In this document: in pieces, positions 51,686 to 61,358 of the stretch | How the letters are laid out: every line of letters begins with the position of its first letter | How positions within the stretch are numbered: position 1 is the first letter of the stretch | Assembly: GCA_002256985.1 (NCBI GenBank) | Contig: NCGO01000010.1 | Span: forward strand, 60,470 to 124,469 | DNA: 64,000 nt | Source: Novosphingobium sp. 28-62-57 | GTDB taxonomy: Bacteria; Pseudomonadota; Alphaproteobacteria; Sphingomonadales; Sphingomonadaceae | Direction of reading: 5' to 3' | Notes under the pieces: generated by a model | The model's input: only the letters and a program-made list of their open reading frames with translations | Told to the model about the DNA's origin: nothing | The model's database searches: none | Position numbers and translations under genes: made by a program

Positions 51686-54533
51686 ACGTCAGGCAGATTT
51701 CGGCACTCCGGAAGTCCGCAGCGAAACAGCTGTAACCTGCTCCATCGACGGGCGCGAAGTCACCGTGCCCGCAGGCACCACCGTGATGCGCGCCGCTGCG
51801 CTGACCGGCGGGTCGATCCCCAAGCTGTGTGCGACCGACAACCTCAAACAGTTCGGATCGTGCCGCCTGTGCCTTGTTGAGATTGACGGGATGCGCGGCA
51901 CGCCTGCCAGCTGCACCACGCCGGTGGCCGATGGCATGAAGGTCCACACCCAAACGCCCAAGCTGCAGAAGCTGCGCAAGGGCGTGATGGAACTCTACAT
52001 CTCCGATCACCCATTGGATTGCCTCACCTGCAGCGCTAACAACGATTGCGAGTTGCAGGACCAGGCCGCCGCCGTGGGCCTGCGCGATGTGCGCTACGGC
52101 TATGAGGGCGAGAACCATCTTGGCGCAGCGCCAGACGTTTCCAACCCCTATTTCGATTTCGACCCAAGCAAATGCATCGCCTGTTCGCGCTGCGTGCGCG
52201 CCTGTGATGAAGTGCAAGGGACGCTGGCCCTGACCATCGAAGGGCGCGGGTTTGAGAGCAAGGTTTCAGCAGGACTTGCCTCGGACAGCTTCCTGTCGTC
52301 CGAATGCGTATCCTGCGGCGCCTGTGTCTCGGCCTGCCCGACGGCGACCTTGCAGGAAAAGGCAGTCAAGGAAATCGGCAAGCCCGAACGCTCGGTCATC
52401 ACCACGTGCGCCTATTGCGGCGTGGGCTGCACTTTCCGCGCGGAAATGCGCGGCGAGCAGGTTGTGCGCATGGTGCCGTGGAAGGACGGCAAGGCCAATC
52501 GCGGACACTCCTGCGTCAAGGGCCGCTTCGCCTGGGGCTATGCCCAGCATCAGGAGCGGGTGCTTTCGCCGATGATCCGCGAGAGCATCGACCAGCCTTG
52601 GCGCGAGGTTTCGTGGGAAGAGGCGCTGTCCTACACCGCACGCGAGATTAACCGCATCCGCGATACTTATGGCCGCAACGCGCTCGGCGGGATTGTGTCG
52701 AGCCGCTGCACCAATGAGGAGGGCTTCCTCGTCCAAAAGCTGATCCGCGCGGGCTTTGGCACCAACAATGTCGATACCTGCGCGCGGGTGTGCCATTCGC
52801 CCACCGGCTATGGATTGAAGACCACGTTCGGCACCTCGGCGGGCACGCAGGACTTTGACAGCGTTGAAGACAGCGATGTGATGCTGGTGATCGGCGCGAA
52901 CCCGACTGACGGGCACCCTGTGTTTGCCAGCCGCATGAAGCGCCGCCTGCGCAAAGGCGCAAAGCTGATCGTGATCGATCCGCGCCGCACCGATCTGGTG
53001 CGCAGCCCCCATATCGAGGCGGACTTCCACCTGCCGCTGCGCCCCGGCACCAATGTTGCGATCCTGACCGCGCTGGCCCATGTGATCGTCACCGAAGGGC
53101 TGGCCGACGAAGCTTTCATCCGCGAACGCTGCGATTGGGACGAATATCAGCATTGGGCCGAATTTGTTTCGGCAGAGCGGAATAGCCCGGAATTCCTCAG
53201 CCCTGTAATCGGCGTGGATGCCGAGGCGATTCGTGGTGCTGCGCGGCTGTTCGCCACGGGCGGCAACGGTGCCATCTACTACGGTCTTGGCGTGACCGAG
53301 CATTCGCAGGGTTCATCGACCGTCATGGCAATCGCCAATCTGGCGATGGTCACCGGCAATATCGGGCGGCGCGGTGTGGGGGTGAACCCCTTGCGCGGGC
53401 AGAACAATGTTCAGGGTGCCTGCGACATGGGCAGCTTCCCGCACGAGCTTTCCGGCTATCGCCACGTGTCCGATGCAGCCACGCGCGCGCTGTTCGAGGC
53501 CGAGTGGGGTGTGCCCATTGATCCCGAACCGGGCCTGCGCATTCCCAACATGCTCGATGCTGCCACCGATGGCGAATTCAAGGCGATCTACATTCAGGGC
53601 GAAGACATTCTGCAGTCTGACCCTGATACCAAGCATGTCATGGCAGGCCTTGCCGCGATGGAATGCGTGATCGTCCACGACCTGTTCCTGAACGAGACCG
53701 CCAACTACGCGCACGTGTTCCTGCCGGGATCGACCTTCCTTGAAAAGAACGGCACTTTCACCAACGCTGAACGCCGCATTCAGCCGGTGCGCAAAGTGAT
53801 GGAGCCGCTGAACGGGTACGAGGACTGGCAGGTCACGCAGGAACTGGCCCGCGCCGTCGGGCTGGACTGGAACTACACGCACCCGTCTGAAATCATGGAC
53901 GAAATCGCGCGGCTGACGCCTACTTTTGCGGGCGTGAACTATGCGCGGCTCGATGCCGAAGGGTCGCTGCAATGGCCGGTCAATGCGGCTGCACCCGATG
54001 GCTCGCCCATCATGCACGTTGATGGTTTCGTGCGCGGGAAAGGCAAGTTTGTGGTGACCGACTATGTGCCGACGGACGAGCGCACCGGCCCACGCTTCCC
54101 GCTGCTGCTGACGACGGGCCGCATCCTCAGCCAGTACAATGTCGGCGCGCAAACGCGGCGCACGGCCAATGTGATCTGGCACGAGGAAGACCTGCTGGAA
54201 ATCCACCCGACCGATGCGGAAAACCGGGGCCTGAAATCGGGCGACTGGGTAAAGCTCGCCAGCCGTTCGGGCGAGACGACTTTGCGCGCGACGGTGACCG
54301 ACCGCGTTGCGCCCGGCGTGGTCTATACCACGTTCCACCATCCGGCCACGCAGGCCAACGTGGTCACCACCGACTATTCGGATTGGGCCACCAATTGCCC
54401 CGAATACAAGGTGACGGCGGTGCAGATCACGCCCAGCAACGGGCCGACCGAATGGCAGGAAGACTATGACGCGCAGGCCTTGCGCTCGCGGCGGATTGCG
54501 GGCCACGAAGGCGCGATGGAGCCTGCTGAATGA
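51675..54533 (+). CDS. fdsA: NAD-dependent formate dehydrogenase alpha (catalytic) subunit
   Basis: 952 residues. N-terminal 2Fe-2S (KLCATDNLKQFGSCRLC), His/Asp-Cys 4Fe-4S (HPLDCLTCSANNDCELQ), two ferredoxin 4Fe-4S (CIACSRCVRAC, CVSCGACVSACPT), then a molybdopterin oxidoreductase with its own cluster (TCAYCGVGC). The Mo-ligand cysteine is C373 in ARVCHSPTGYGL, so this is the Cys, not selenocysteine, form. A C-terminal MGD-binding domain (LTTGRILSQYN, TTFHHPATQAN) follows. Oxidises formate to CO2 in the cytoplasm. Confidence 0.96.
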   Translation: MGYERQADFGTPEVRSETAVTCSIDGREVTVPAGTTVMRAAALTGGSIPKLCATDNLKQFGSCRLCLVEIDGMRGTPASCTTPVADGMKVHTQTPKLQKLRKGVMELYISDHPLDCLTCSANNDCELQDQAAAVGLRDVRYGYEGENHLGAAPDVSNPYFDFDPSKCIACSRCVRACDEVQGTLALTIEGRGFESKVSAGLASDSFLSSECVSCGACVSACPTATLQEKAVKEIGKPERSVITTCAYCGVGCTFRAEMRGEQVVRMVPWKDGKANRGHSCVKGRFAWGYAQHQERVLSPMIRESIDQPWREVSWEEALSYTAREINRIRDTYGRNALGGIVSSRCTNEEGFLVQKLIRAGFGTNNVDTCARVCHSPTGYGLKTTFGTSAGTQDFDSVEDSDVMLVIGANPTDGHPVFASRMKRRLRKGAKLIVIDPRRTDLVRSPHIEADFHLPLRPGTNVAILTALAHVIVTEGLADEAFIRERCDWDEYQHWAEFVSAERNSPEFLSPVIGVDAEAIRGAARLFATGGNGAIYYGLGVTEHSQGSSTVMAIANLAMVTGNIGRRGVGVNPLRGQNNVQGACDMGSFPHELSGYRHVSDAATRALFEAEWGVPIDPEPGLRIPNMLDAATDGEFKAIYIQGEDILQSDPDTKHVMAGLAAMECVIVHDLFLNETANYAHVFLPGSTFLEKNGTFTNAERRIQPVRKVMEPLNGYEDWQVTQELARAVGLDWNYTHPSEIMDEIARLTPTFAGVNYARLDAEGSLQWPVNAAAPDGSPIMHVDGFVRGKGKFVVTDYVPTDERTGPRFPLLLTTGRILSQYNVGAQTRRTANVIWHEEDLLEIHPTDAENRGLKSGDWVKLASRSGETTLRATVTDRVAPGVVYTTFHHPATQANVVTTDYSDWATNCPEYKVTAVQITPSNGPTEWQEDYDAQALRSRRIAGHEGAMEPAE

Positions 54534-54754
54534 GCGGGCAAATGGCCGAAAAGCTGGCCTATATGGTCAATCAGATCGCGCGCAATCTGGTGCACGATGC
54601 AGCGCCGGTGGCTTCGGTCGCCGATCATATCGTGGCTTTCTGGACACCGCGCATGATCGATACGTTGCTGGCCGAAGGCACCTCGGCGCTCGATCCTGTG
54701 GCGGCAGAAGCGATGGAGCGGGTGAAGGCGGCGCGGGCAGCTCATGCCGGTTGA
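54530..54754 (+). CDS. fdsD: Formate dehydrogenase delta subunit
   Basis: 74 residues with the FdsD pattern: KLAYMVNQIARNL, VADHIVAFWTPRMID, then a charged tail. A small subunit or assembly aid of Fds-type enzymes. Overlaps fdsA by four bases (ATGA) and fdhD by 11 bases. Confidence 0.92.
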   Translation: MSGQMAEKLAYMVNQIARNLVHDAAPVASVADHIVAFWTPRMIDTLLAEGTSALDPVAAEAMERVKAARAAHAG

Positions 54755-55529
54755 GGGCGCGCAGCCCTTCCCGTTCCGTGAACACTTTGCCGATGGCCGC
54801 CCCGCGCAGGGCATAACCCGCGCCTTGGCCGAAGAAGCGCCGATTGCCATCGAGATCAATGGCGTGGGCTATGCCGTGATGATGGCAACGCCGATGGACT
54901 TGCACGACTATGCGTTGGGCTTTTGCCTTTCCGAACAGCTGATTGCCTCAGCGGCTGAGTTCCTGTCCGCCGACGCCGCACCGGTTGAAGCAGGCGGCTG
55001 GATGCTGCGTGTGCAGCTTGCCGCATCGGGCGCGGGGCCGCTGCTCGAACGCGCGCGGCTCCGGCTGGCCGAGGGCAGTTGCGGGCTGTGCGGGATTGAG
55101 AGTCTGGAGCAGGTGATGCGGCCTTTGGCGCCCGTCACCGCCAAGCTTGAGGTTGAAAGCAGAGCACTTTTCCGCGCGGTTGAAGCGTTGGGCGATCATC
55201 AGGTGCTAGGGCGCGAAACGCGCGCGGCGCATGCGGCGGCACTGTGTGCACCCGATGGCACCATCCTGCTGGTCCGCGAAGATGTTGGCCGCCACAATGC
55301 CTTTGACAAGCTGCTGGGCGCAGCGGCGCGGGCCGGGCTTGATCCGGCGGCGCACTTCGTGCTGCTGACCGCGCGGTGCAGCTTTGAACTGGTGCAAAAG
55401 GCGGTGATTGCAGGCGTCCCACTGCTGGCCACGATCTCGGCCGCATCGACGCTGGCGGTGGAGCAGGCAGCAGTGCATGGGTTGCGGCTGGTCAGTCTGG
55501 CGCGGCGGGACAGCTTGCTCGAATCCTGA
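54744..55529 (+). CDS. fdhD: FdhD-type sulfurtransferase for formate dehydrogenase
   Basis: 261 residues. FdhD (FdsC) passes sulfur from IscS to the Mo-bis-MGD site to activate formate dehydrogenase. The family cysteine loop is present as GSCGLCGIES (about 112-121), with VLGRETRAAHAAAL and EDVGRHNAFDKLLG downstream. Last gene of the fds operon. Confidence 0.94.
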   Translation: MPVEGAQPFPFREHFADGRPAQGITRALAEEAPIAIEINGVGYAVMMATPMDLHDYALGFCLSEQLIASAAEFLSADAAPVEAGGWMLRVQLAASGAGPLLERARLRLAEGSCGLCGIESLEQVMRPLAPVTAKLEVESRALFRAVEALGDHQVLGRETRAAHAAALCAPDGTILLVREDVGRHNAFDKLLGAAARAGLDPAAHFVLLTARCSFELVQKAVIAGVPLLATISAASTLAVEQAAVHGLRLVSLARRDSLLES

Positions 55530-55593
55530 GCTAGGTCCGCGTCAGATCATTCGCTTGAAGCCGCTGCCCGCAAACTTGCGCTATGGGCAGCCG

Positions 55594-56334
55594 GTGGAAG
55601 AGGAACAACACGATTCGCAGCGTTATACCGACCAGGCCGGGACCGGGCACAATCGCCTGACCGCCACCGGGTTGGCGGTGGTGCTGCACTTGCTGGTGCT
55701 GTGGGGCGTGGTCCACGGTTTTGGCGGCGTGCCTGTTCTGCCCATGCTGGCAGAAGATCGGGCCACAATTCAAACCTTTGATGTGCCTCTGGAAAAACCC
55801 ACGCCCACAGCCACCCCAACCACACCCGAACCCGCTGGCGCATCCGGCGAGGAGGGTAAGAAGGCGGTGGCCAAGCCGGTTGTCGCCAAGGCCCGCGTTC
55901 CGGCCAAGCCCAAGCCTGCGCCACCGGTTGCTTCCACCGGAAACGCCGATCAATCAGGCGCTGCCGCGCAAGGGCAGGGGACCGGAGGCGGCGGCGAAGG
56001 CATGGGCACAGGCAGCGGCGCCAACGGCAGCGGATCGGGCGGCGGATTGGCGCGCAAGGCGGAGAAGATTGCAGGCGATATCCGCTCTACCCGCGATTAT
56101 CCTGCCGCCAGCCGCGATGCGCGTATCGGCAAGCGCGTGGTTATTCTCCTTACAGTTCAAGCCGATGGGCGCGTGTCGGAATGCAAGGTGTGGCGGGCAA
56201 GCGGCGTGCCCGAGGCCGATGCGATCACCTGCAAGCTGGCGCGTGAGCGATTCCGCTTTCGCCCCGCCACCGATGCTGCTGGCAATCCGGTGACTTCCAG
56301 CTATGGCTGGGAACAGCGCTGGTTCGCACCGTGA
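55594..56334 (+). CDS. TonB-like energy-transducer protein
   Basis: About 246 residues. One N-terminal membrane helix (about 30-50), a long Pro/Ala/Lys and Gly-rich periplasmic linker (about 65-155), and a C-terminal TonB fold (GKRVVILLTVQADGRVSECKV, AITCKLARERFRFRPA). It could energise TonB receptors; the nearest one is 42 kb away at 11.5 kb. The start is uncertain: GTG 55594 or TTG 55576. ExbB/ExbD genes are absent. It follows fdhD after 64 bases. Confidence 0.75.
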   Translation: MEEEQHDSQRYTDQAGTGHNRLTATGLAVVLHLLVLWGVVHGFGGVPVLPMLAEDRATIQTFDVPLEKPTPTATPTTPEPAGASGEEGKKAVAKPVVAKARVPAKPKPAPPVASTGNADQSGAAAQGQGTGGGGEGMGTGSGANGSGSGGGLARKAEKIAGDIRSTRDYPAASRDARIGKRVVILLTVQADGRVSECKVWRASGVPEADAITCKLARERFRFRPATDAAGNPVTSSYGWEQRWFAP

Positions 56335-56503
56335 TAGATGCCTGAATTTACAGGATTTCAACACAGATTTGCGGTGGATCGTACAGAATAATCGACTGTT
56401 TGTTGCAAAGTGTTGCAACCGGGCAGGGCCAGCAGCGTTTGGTCAGTGACGGTCAAGGGCATTGCCAGTGCGGCAGAGCCTGCCTTTTGGAAGACCACTG
56501 TCC

Positions 56504-58951
56504 ATGATTGCCAGCAATGATGCTTCGGGATTCGCCAATGCGGTTGCCGGTGATGTCCTGTCCTTCAGCCGCCATCCCCACGCCAGGGGTGGACGCCGCC
56601 TTGCGCTGATCGGTGGCTTTCGGCCGCGCAAATGTGGCATCGCGACTTTCACAACCGACGTCTATGTGCAGCTAGGTGCATCTAGGTGCACTTCGGAAAT
56701 CGACATGCACGTGATCGACGGTGGGCGGTCCGGGCTGGTCTATGAGGCCGTGCGCAGCGTCATCCGGGCCGATGTTGCCGAGGATTTCATCGCGGCCGCG
56801 CGCACCATCAATGCCGATGGCGTGGACGCGGTGTGGCTGCAGCACGAATATGGCATCTTCGGCGGTGAAGCCGGGGCCATGGTGCTGGAACTGGTGGACC
56901 GCGTGGCCGCGCCGCTGATCGTCACACTGCACACCGTGCTGGCCGAGCCTTCGCCCGCCCAGCGCCGGGTGCTGGAACACATCTTGCGCCGCGCATCGCG
57001 GATCATGGTCATGTCCCGGCATGCGGCATGGTTGCTGAAGGATGTGCATCAGGTTGACCCGAACCGGATTGTGGTGATCCCGCATGGCGCGCCGGACCGC
57101 CCATTTGGCCGCAGCGATGAATTCAAGGCGCGGGCCGGGCTGACCGGGCGCAAGGTGATGATGACCTTTGGCCTGCTGAGCCACGGCAAGGGGTTGGAGA
57201 CGGTGATCGAAGCGCTGCCCGCCATCGTGGCACGCCATCCCGATGCGCTCTATCGCATTGTGGGCGCAACCCATCCGAACCTGCTCGATAGTGAAGGCGA
57301 AGCCTATCGGGAGAGCCTGATAGCGCTTGCCGCCAAGCTGGGCGTGGCCGATCATGTGGAGTGGGACAACCGGTTTGTGGGCAACGATGAACTGCTCGAC
57401 CAGCTGGAAGCCTGCGATGTCTATCTGACGCCTTATCCCAACCTCCAGCAATCGACATCGGGCACGTTGAGCTATGCCGTCGCGCTGGGCAAGGCCGTGG
57501 TTTCAACGCCCTATGTTCATGCGCGCGAACTGTTGGACGATGGTGTGGGCATATTGGTGGAACCGCATTGCGGCGTGCAAATTGCCCATGCGGTGAACGG
57601 GCTGTTTGATGATCCCGGCAGATTGCACACGATGCAGCGGCGGGCGTGGGAAAAGGGGCGCGAGACGATCTGGCCACGCTTTGCCGCAGCGACACAGGCC
57701 TTGGTGGAAAGCGTGGTGGCCCGGCCAGTCCGGCCGATGCCGTTGCTGGCAACGCCGGGCTTTGCGGGCGTTACCGCGATGTCGGATGCCACCGGCATGC
57801 TGCAACATGCGATCGGCACGATCCCTGACCGGCGGCACGGCTATTGTCTGGATGACAATGTGCGCGCGCTGATGCTGATGGGTGTGGCCGATGCCGTGCC
57901 GCTGGCGGAAAGGCAGCGCTGGGCCACGGTCTATGCCGCGTTCATCCAATATGCGTGGAACCCCGATGTGGGCTTGTTCCGCAACTTCATGAATTATGAG
58001 CGCACGTGGTGCGAAAGCATCGGGTCTGAAGACAGCAATGGCCGCGCCATATGGGCGCTGGGCGGTGCAATGAACACCGCGCCTGATGACGGGATGCGGG
58101 CGTGGGCAGCGCAATGGTTCGATATCACTCTGCCATCGGTGGCAGCGCTGAAATCCCCGCGCACAATTGCGTTTACGATGCTGGGCTGCGTAGAAGCGCT
58201 CAAGGCAAATCCTGCACACGAGGATGCGCGCACGGCGCTGATGCTGGGCGGGGCCGAACTGTGCCGATTGCACGAGGCATCGCGCAGCACGGGCTGGGAT
58301 TGGTTCGAGGCGGGGCTGGGATATGACAATGCCCGGATGGCACAGGCGCTGATCGCCGGTGCGGGTACAGTGAACAACGATGAATGGCTTGAACGCGGAC
58401 TGGCCAGCCTTGCCTTTCTGGCTGGACAGCAGAAATCGGCGCAAGGCCATTTCCGCCCGGTGGGGTCAGACACGTTTGGCAAGAGTCACGAGGCCATGCC
58501 CTTTGACCAGCAACCGGTGGAGGCATGGGCCGCGGTTGAGGCAGGCGCAACAGCATGGGCGGCGACGGGCGATGAGGCTTGGCTGAATCATGCCGAGATG
58601 GCCTATCGCTGGTTTCTGGGCAGCAATGACCGGGGTGTGGTGCTGGCCGATTTTGCCAGCGGGCGGTGCCGCGACGGGGTGACGCCGCAGGGTGTGAACC
58701 TCAATTGCGGGGCGGAATCGATCCTGGCCTTCCAACTGGCCCACTATGCGCTGTGCGGTTTGCGCAAACAGACCGGATCGCAGAATGTTTTGGGCCAGAA
58801 TGTTTTGGGCCAAGGTGTTATGGGCCAGAGTGTTATGGGGCAAAGCGCGCTCGGGCAGAACACAGGGGAACCAGCCCCGGCCAAAATGCGTAGTGGTGAA
58901 CAGGCAGACGCGATGACCAAGAAAGGTGCGCACAACCTTGCAGGTGCTTGA
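56504..58951 (+). CDS. GT4 glycosyltransferase fused to a second (alpha/alpha)-barrel-like domain
   Basis: 815 residues. The N-terminal half is a GT-B family 4 transferase: RKCGIATFTTD near the start, LQHEYGIFGGEAG, a PHGAPDRP junction, and a C-lobe with YRIVGATHP and STSGTLSYAVALGKAVVSTPY. The second half (about 430-760) is all-helical with repeated WD/E-rich motifs, like (alpha/alpha)6 glycan enzymes. Five 15-base tandem repeats encode QNVLG/QSVMG-type pentapeptides (about 760-784). Residues about 56-64 come from a GCACCT repeat element. Context of GH130, guanylyltransferase and isomerase suggests mannosyl transfer from GDP-Man. GTG 56468 is an alternative start. Confidence 0.78.
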   Translation: MIASNDASGFANAVAGDVLSFSRHPHARGGRRLALIGGFRPRKCGIATFTTDVYVQLGASRCTSEIDMHVIDGGRSGLVYEAVRSVIRADVAEDFIAAARTINADGVDAVWLQHEYGIFGGEAGAMVLELVDRVAAPLIVTLHTVLAEPSPAQRRVLEHILRRASRIMVMSRHAAWLLKDVHQVDPNRIVVIPHGAPDRPFGRSDEFKARAGLTGRKVMMTFGLLSHGKGLETVIEALPAIVARHPDALYRIVGATHPNLLDSEGEAYRESLIALAAKLGVADHVEWDNRFVGNDELLDQLEACDVYLTPYPNLQQSTSGTLSYAVALGKAVVSTPYVHARELLDDGVGILVEPHCGVQIAHAVNGLFDDPGRLHTMQRRAWEKGRETIWPRFAAATQALVESVVARPVRPMPLLATPGFAGVTAMSDATGMLQHAIGTIPDRRHGYCLDDNVRALMLMGVADAVPLAERQRWATVYAAFIQYAWNPDVGLFRNFMNYERTWCESIGSEDSNGRAIWALGGAMNTAPDDGMRAWAAQWFDITLPSVAALKSPRTIAFTMLGCVEALKANPAHEDARTALMLGGAELCRLHEASRSTGWDWFEAGLGYDNARMAQALIAGAGTVNNDEWLERGLASLAFLAGQQKSAQGHFRPVGSDTFGKSHEAMPFDQQPVEAWAAVEAGATAWAATGDEAWLNHAEMAYRWFLGSNDRGVVLADFASGRCRDGVTPQGVNLNCGAESILAFQLAHYALCGLRKQTGSQNVLGQNVLGQGVMGQSVMGQSALGQNTGEPAPAKMRSGEQADAMTKKGAHNLAGA
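56671..56694. repeat. GCACCT repeat element copy 3, inside the GT4 gene
   Basis: 24 bases identical in reverse orientation to 28464-28487 (core CTAGGTGCATCTAGGTGCAC). It is translated in frame as LGASRCTS-type residues just after the conserved TTDVY segment. Confidence 0.75.
58781..58855 (+). repeat. Five 15-base tandem repeats at the 3' end of the GT4 gene
   Basis: Units at 58781, 58796, 58811, 58826 and 58841 each encode Q-x-V/A-L/M-G. The first two are identical, suggesting active slippage; copy number may vary between strains. Confidence 0.9.
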
Positions 58952-60221
58952 TCTGAGGCTTCATGCCGATCCATCGCGGGTTGTGCTTCGTCCGTTTCAT
59001 CTTGGTTGGCAGGGCATGGGCGGCGACCGTGCCCGCGCGGCCAAGCTGGTTGAGGATGTGATTGCCCTGTCTGATGAGCAGGCGGCGGGCGAATATGCTG
59101 AGGTCTTGCGCGATTTTGCCGAACGGCACTGGCAGACCGAAAAGCTGTTCGAGGATCGCTATGCCGAAATCGAAATCATGCTTGATCTGCAGGAACAGCC
59201 GATTTCGCTGTCACGCAAGCGGTTGATCGGCGCCTATTTCTGCCACGAATATACTTATGCCGCAGCCGCGCTGATGAACCCCAGCATCGTGCCGCATCCT
59301 GACCAATCCGGCATGAACGATGGCGCGGTGCGCTTTGTCATGAGCCTGCGCGCGGTGGGCGAAGGGCACATCAGTTCCATCGCCTTTCGCGAAGGCATTG
59401 CGACGGCTGACGGCAAATTCGATCTTTGGCCGCAAAGCCACTTTGCCACATCGATGTTGCCCGATGACAGCGGCATTGCCTGCAAAGGCGGGGAATGCGC
59501 GGTGACGGTGCATCGTGATCCGGACAGCACGCTTTCGAACAGCGTGATTTTCCCGATTACCGAAAAACAGGCAGGCGGGCTGGAAGACTTGCGCCTTGTC
59601 CGGTTTGATCATGGCGGCGGGGACTATGAATGGATTGGCACTTATACTGCCTATTCCGGATCGGCCATCCGTTCGGAATTGCTGCGCACCCGCGATTTCC
59701 GCAGCATCGCGCTGGAGCCGATCGAGGGCCGGGCCGGGCGCAACAAAGGCATGGCGCTGTTCCCGCAGAAGATTGACGGGCAATATTGCATGGTCGGGCG
59801 GCAGGACGGAAAGAACCTCTTTCTGCTGCGATCAGACAGTCTTGAACGATGGGACGACGAGGGCGTGCTGCTGATGGAGCCGGAGTTTCCGTGGGAATTC
59901 GTGCAGATCGGCAATTGTGGCAGCCCCATCCTGATCGATGAGGGCTGGTTGCTGCTGACACATGGGGTGGGTGCGATGCGCCGTTATGCCGTTGGCTGCG
60001 CCTTGCTTGACCGGGACGATCCATCAAAAGTGATCGCCCGCGCCAACAAACCGTTGCTCACCGCCACCGATGCAGATCGCTTCGGCTATGTGCCGAACGT
60101 GGTTTATACTTGCGGGGCCTTGTTGGTTGGGGAGCAAATACTTGTGCCCTATGGAATTTCTGACAGCGCAGTGGGTTTTGCCACGCAAACGGTGGCAGAA
60201 TTGCTGGATTCGATGCGTTAG
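58926..60221 (+). CDS. GH130-family mannoside phosphorylase/hydrolase-like protein
   Basis: 431 residues, five-bladed beta-propeller glycosidase family 130, which acts on beta-mannosides, mostly by phosphorolysis. Family blocks: RFVMSLRAVGEGHISSI, GGLEDLRLVRF (the GxEDxR motif with catalytic-site residues, about 218-228), RNKGMALFPQKIDGQY, GWLLLTHGV and VPNVVYTCGALLVGEQILVPYG. GTG 58926 or GTG 58944 could start it; the gene overlaps the GT4 gene end by 8-26 bases, so the pair is coupled. The substrate is inferred to be the glycan made by the GT4 neighbour. Confidence 0.82.
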   Translation: MRTTLQVLDLRLHADPSRVVLRPFHLGWQGMGGDRARAAKLVEDVIALSDEQAAGEYAEVLRDFAERHWQTEKLFEDRYAEIEIMLDLQEQPISLSRKRLIGAYFCHEYTYAAAALMNPSIVPHPDQSGMNDGAVRFVMSLRAVGEGHISSIAFREGIATADGKFDLWPQSHFATSMLPDDSGIACKGGECAVTVHRDPDSTLSNSVIFPITEKQAGGLEDLRLVRFDHGGGDYEWIGTYTAYSGSAIRSELLRTRDFRSIALEPIEGRAGRNKGMALFPQKIDGQYCMVGRQDGKNLFLLRSDSLERWDDEGVLLMEPEFPWEFVQIGNCGSPILIDEGWLLLTHGVGAMRRYAVGCALLDRDDPSKVIARANKPLLTATDADRFGYVPNVVYTCGALLVGEQILVPYGISDSAVGFATQTVAELLDSMR

Positions 60222-60317
60222 GGCTCCGACCCTAGTTCACCTAGCGTCCATCTTCGGCTTGTAAAAAAGCAGGACTAACCGCACAGCCAGAAAGTCACAA
60301 CTTTGTCCGGGTCGCAA

Positions 60318-61358
60318 ATGATCGAGATCGTTCCTGTTGTTCTGTGCGGTGGCAGTGGCACGCGCCTCTGGCCCCGGTCGCGCAAGCCCAAGCCCAAGCC
60401 GTTCCTGCAACTGGTGGGCGACAACACGCTGTTTACGGCCACAGTGCTGCGCTGCCCGCCGGAACAGGGATTTTCGCCCCCGATCATCGTCACAGGCGCA
60501 GCGCATCTCGATCATGTCGAGCAGCAGCTTCCCGACCGTGAAAATACCCGGATCATCGTGGAGCCCCAGGGCCGCAACACGGCGGCGGCCATTGCTCTGG
60601 CTGCGCTGTGCCTGCCTGAAGATGCGGTGATGCTGGTATGCCCAAGCGATCATCATATCGGTGATAGCGAAGCGTTTCGCACCGCGGCAAAGGAGGCGGC
60701 GCGGCTGGCCGCAGATGGTTGGCTGGTGTCGTTCGGGATTGTGCCAACTGCGCCCGAAACCGGCTTTGGCTATCTCAAGCAGGGTGAGCCGATTGCTGGA
60801 TCGGACGCATTCAAAGTGGAGCGTTTTGTTGAAAAGCCGGATCTGGCCCATGCGTTGGAGTTTTTGCAAAGCGGTCAATATGCTTGGAATGGCGGTATCT
60901 TCGGGTTCCGTGCGGGCACGTTTCTTGAAGAACTGGGGCGGCACCGCCCCTTGATCCTCGAAGCCGTGCGGGCAGCCGTGGCCGCCGGGCAAAGCGAAGG
61001 ACAGCGCTTCCTTCCCGATGCCGCAGCTTTTGCCACCGTGCCAAGCGAATCGGTGGACTATGCGGTGATGGAAAACACCGACCGCGCAGCAATGGTTCCG
61101 GCGGTGATGGCGTGGTCTGATATCGGCAATTGGCAGGCCCTGCACGAAGCGCTGGAGAGCGATGACGCAGGCAATGCGACCTCCGGCACGGCTGAACTGC
61201 GCGATTGCCGCAATGTGATGGTGATGAGCGATGGGCCGCGCGTTTCGGTGGTGGGCGCTTCGGATCTGATCGTGGTGGTGGATGGCAACGAAGTGCTGGT
61301 CTGCACCCCTGCTGGCGCACAGCATGTGGGCAAGCTTTCAGGGGCGGCCAACCAATGA
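60318..61358 (+). CDS. Mannose-1-phosphate guanylyltransferase
   Basis: 346 residues, single-domain GDP-mannose pyrophosphorylase. Nucleotide signature VVLCGGSGTRLWPRSR (about 6-21), IVEPQGRNTAAAIAL (about 81-95), CPSDHHIGD (about 112-120) and FVEKPD (about 170-175) are intact. Makes GDP-mannose from Man-1-P and GTP. It lacks the fused isomerase domain, which is supplied by the next gene in ATGA overlap. Confidence 0.92.
   Translation: MIEIVPVVLCGGSGTRLWPRSRKPKPKPFLQLVGDNTLFTATVLRCPPEQGFSPPIIVTGAAHLDHVEQQLPDRENTRIIVEPQGRNTAAAIALAALCLPEDAVMLVCPSDHHIGDSEAFRTAAKEAARLAADGWLVSFGIVPTAPETGFGYLKQGEPIAGSDAFKVERFVEKPDLAHALEFLQSGQYAWNGGIFGFRAGTFLEELGRHRPLILEAVRAAVAAGQSEGQRFLPDAAAFATVPSESVDYAVMENTDRAAMVPAVMAWSDIGNWQALHEALESDDAGNATSGTAELRDCRNVMVMSDGPRVSVVGASDLIVVVDGNEVLVCTPAGAQHVGKLSGAANQ

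Noticed and set aside
53313-54506. 397-codon antisense ORF within fdsA
   Set aside because: fdsA is a full-length, motif-rich gene here, so this is a shadow.
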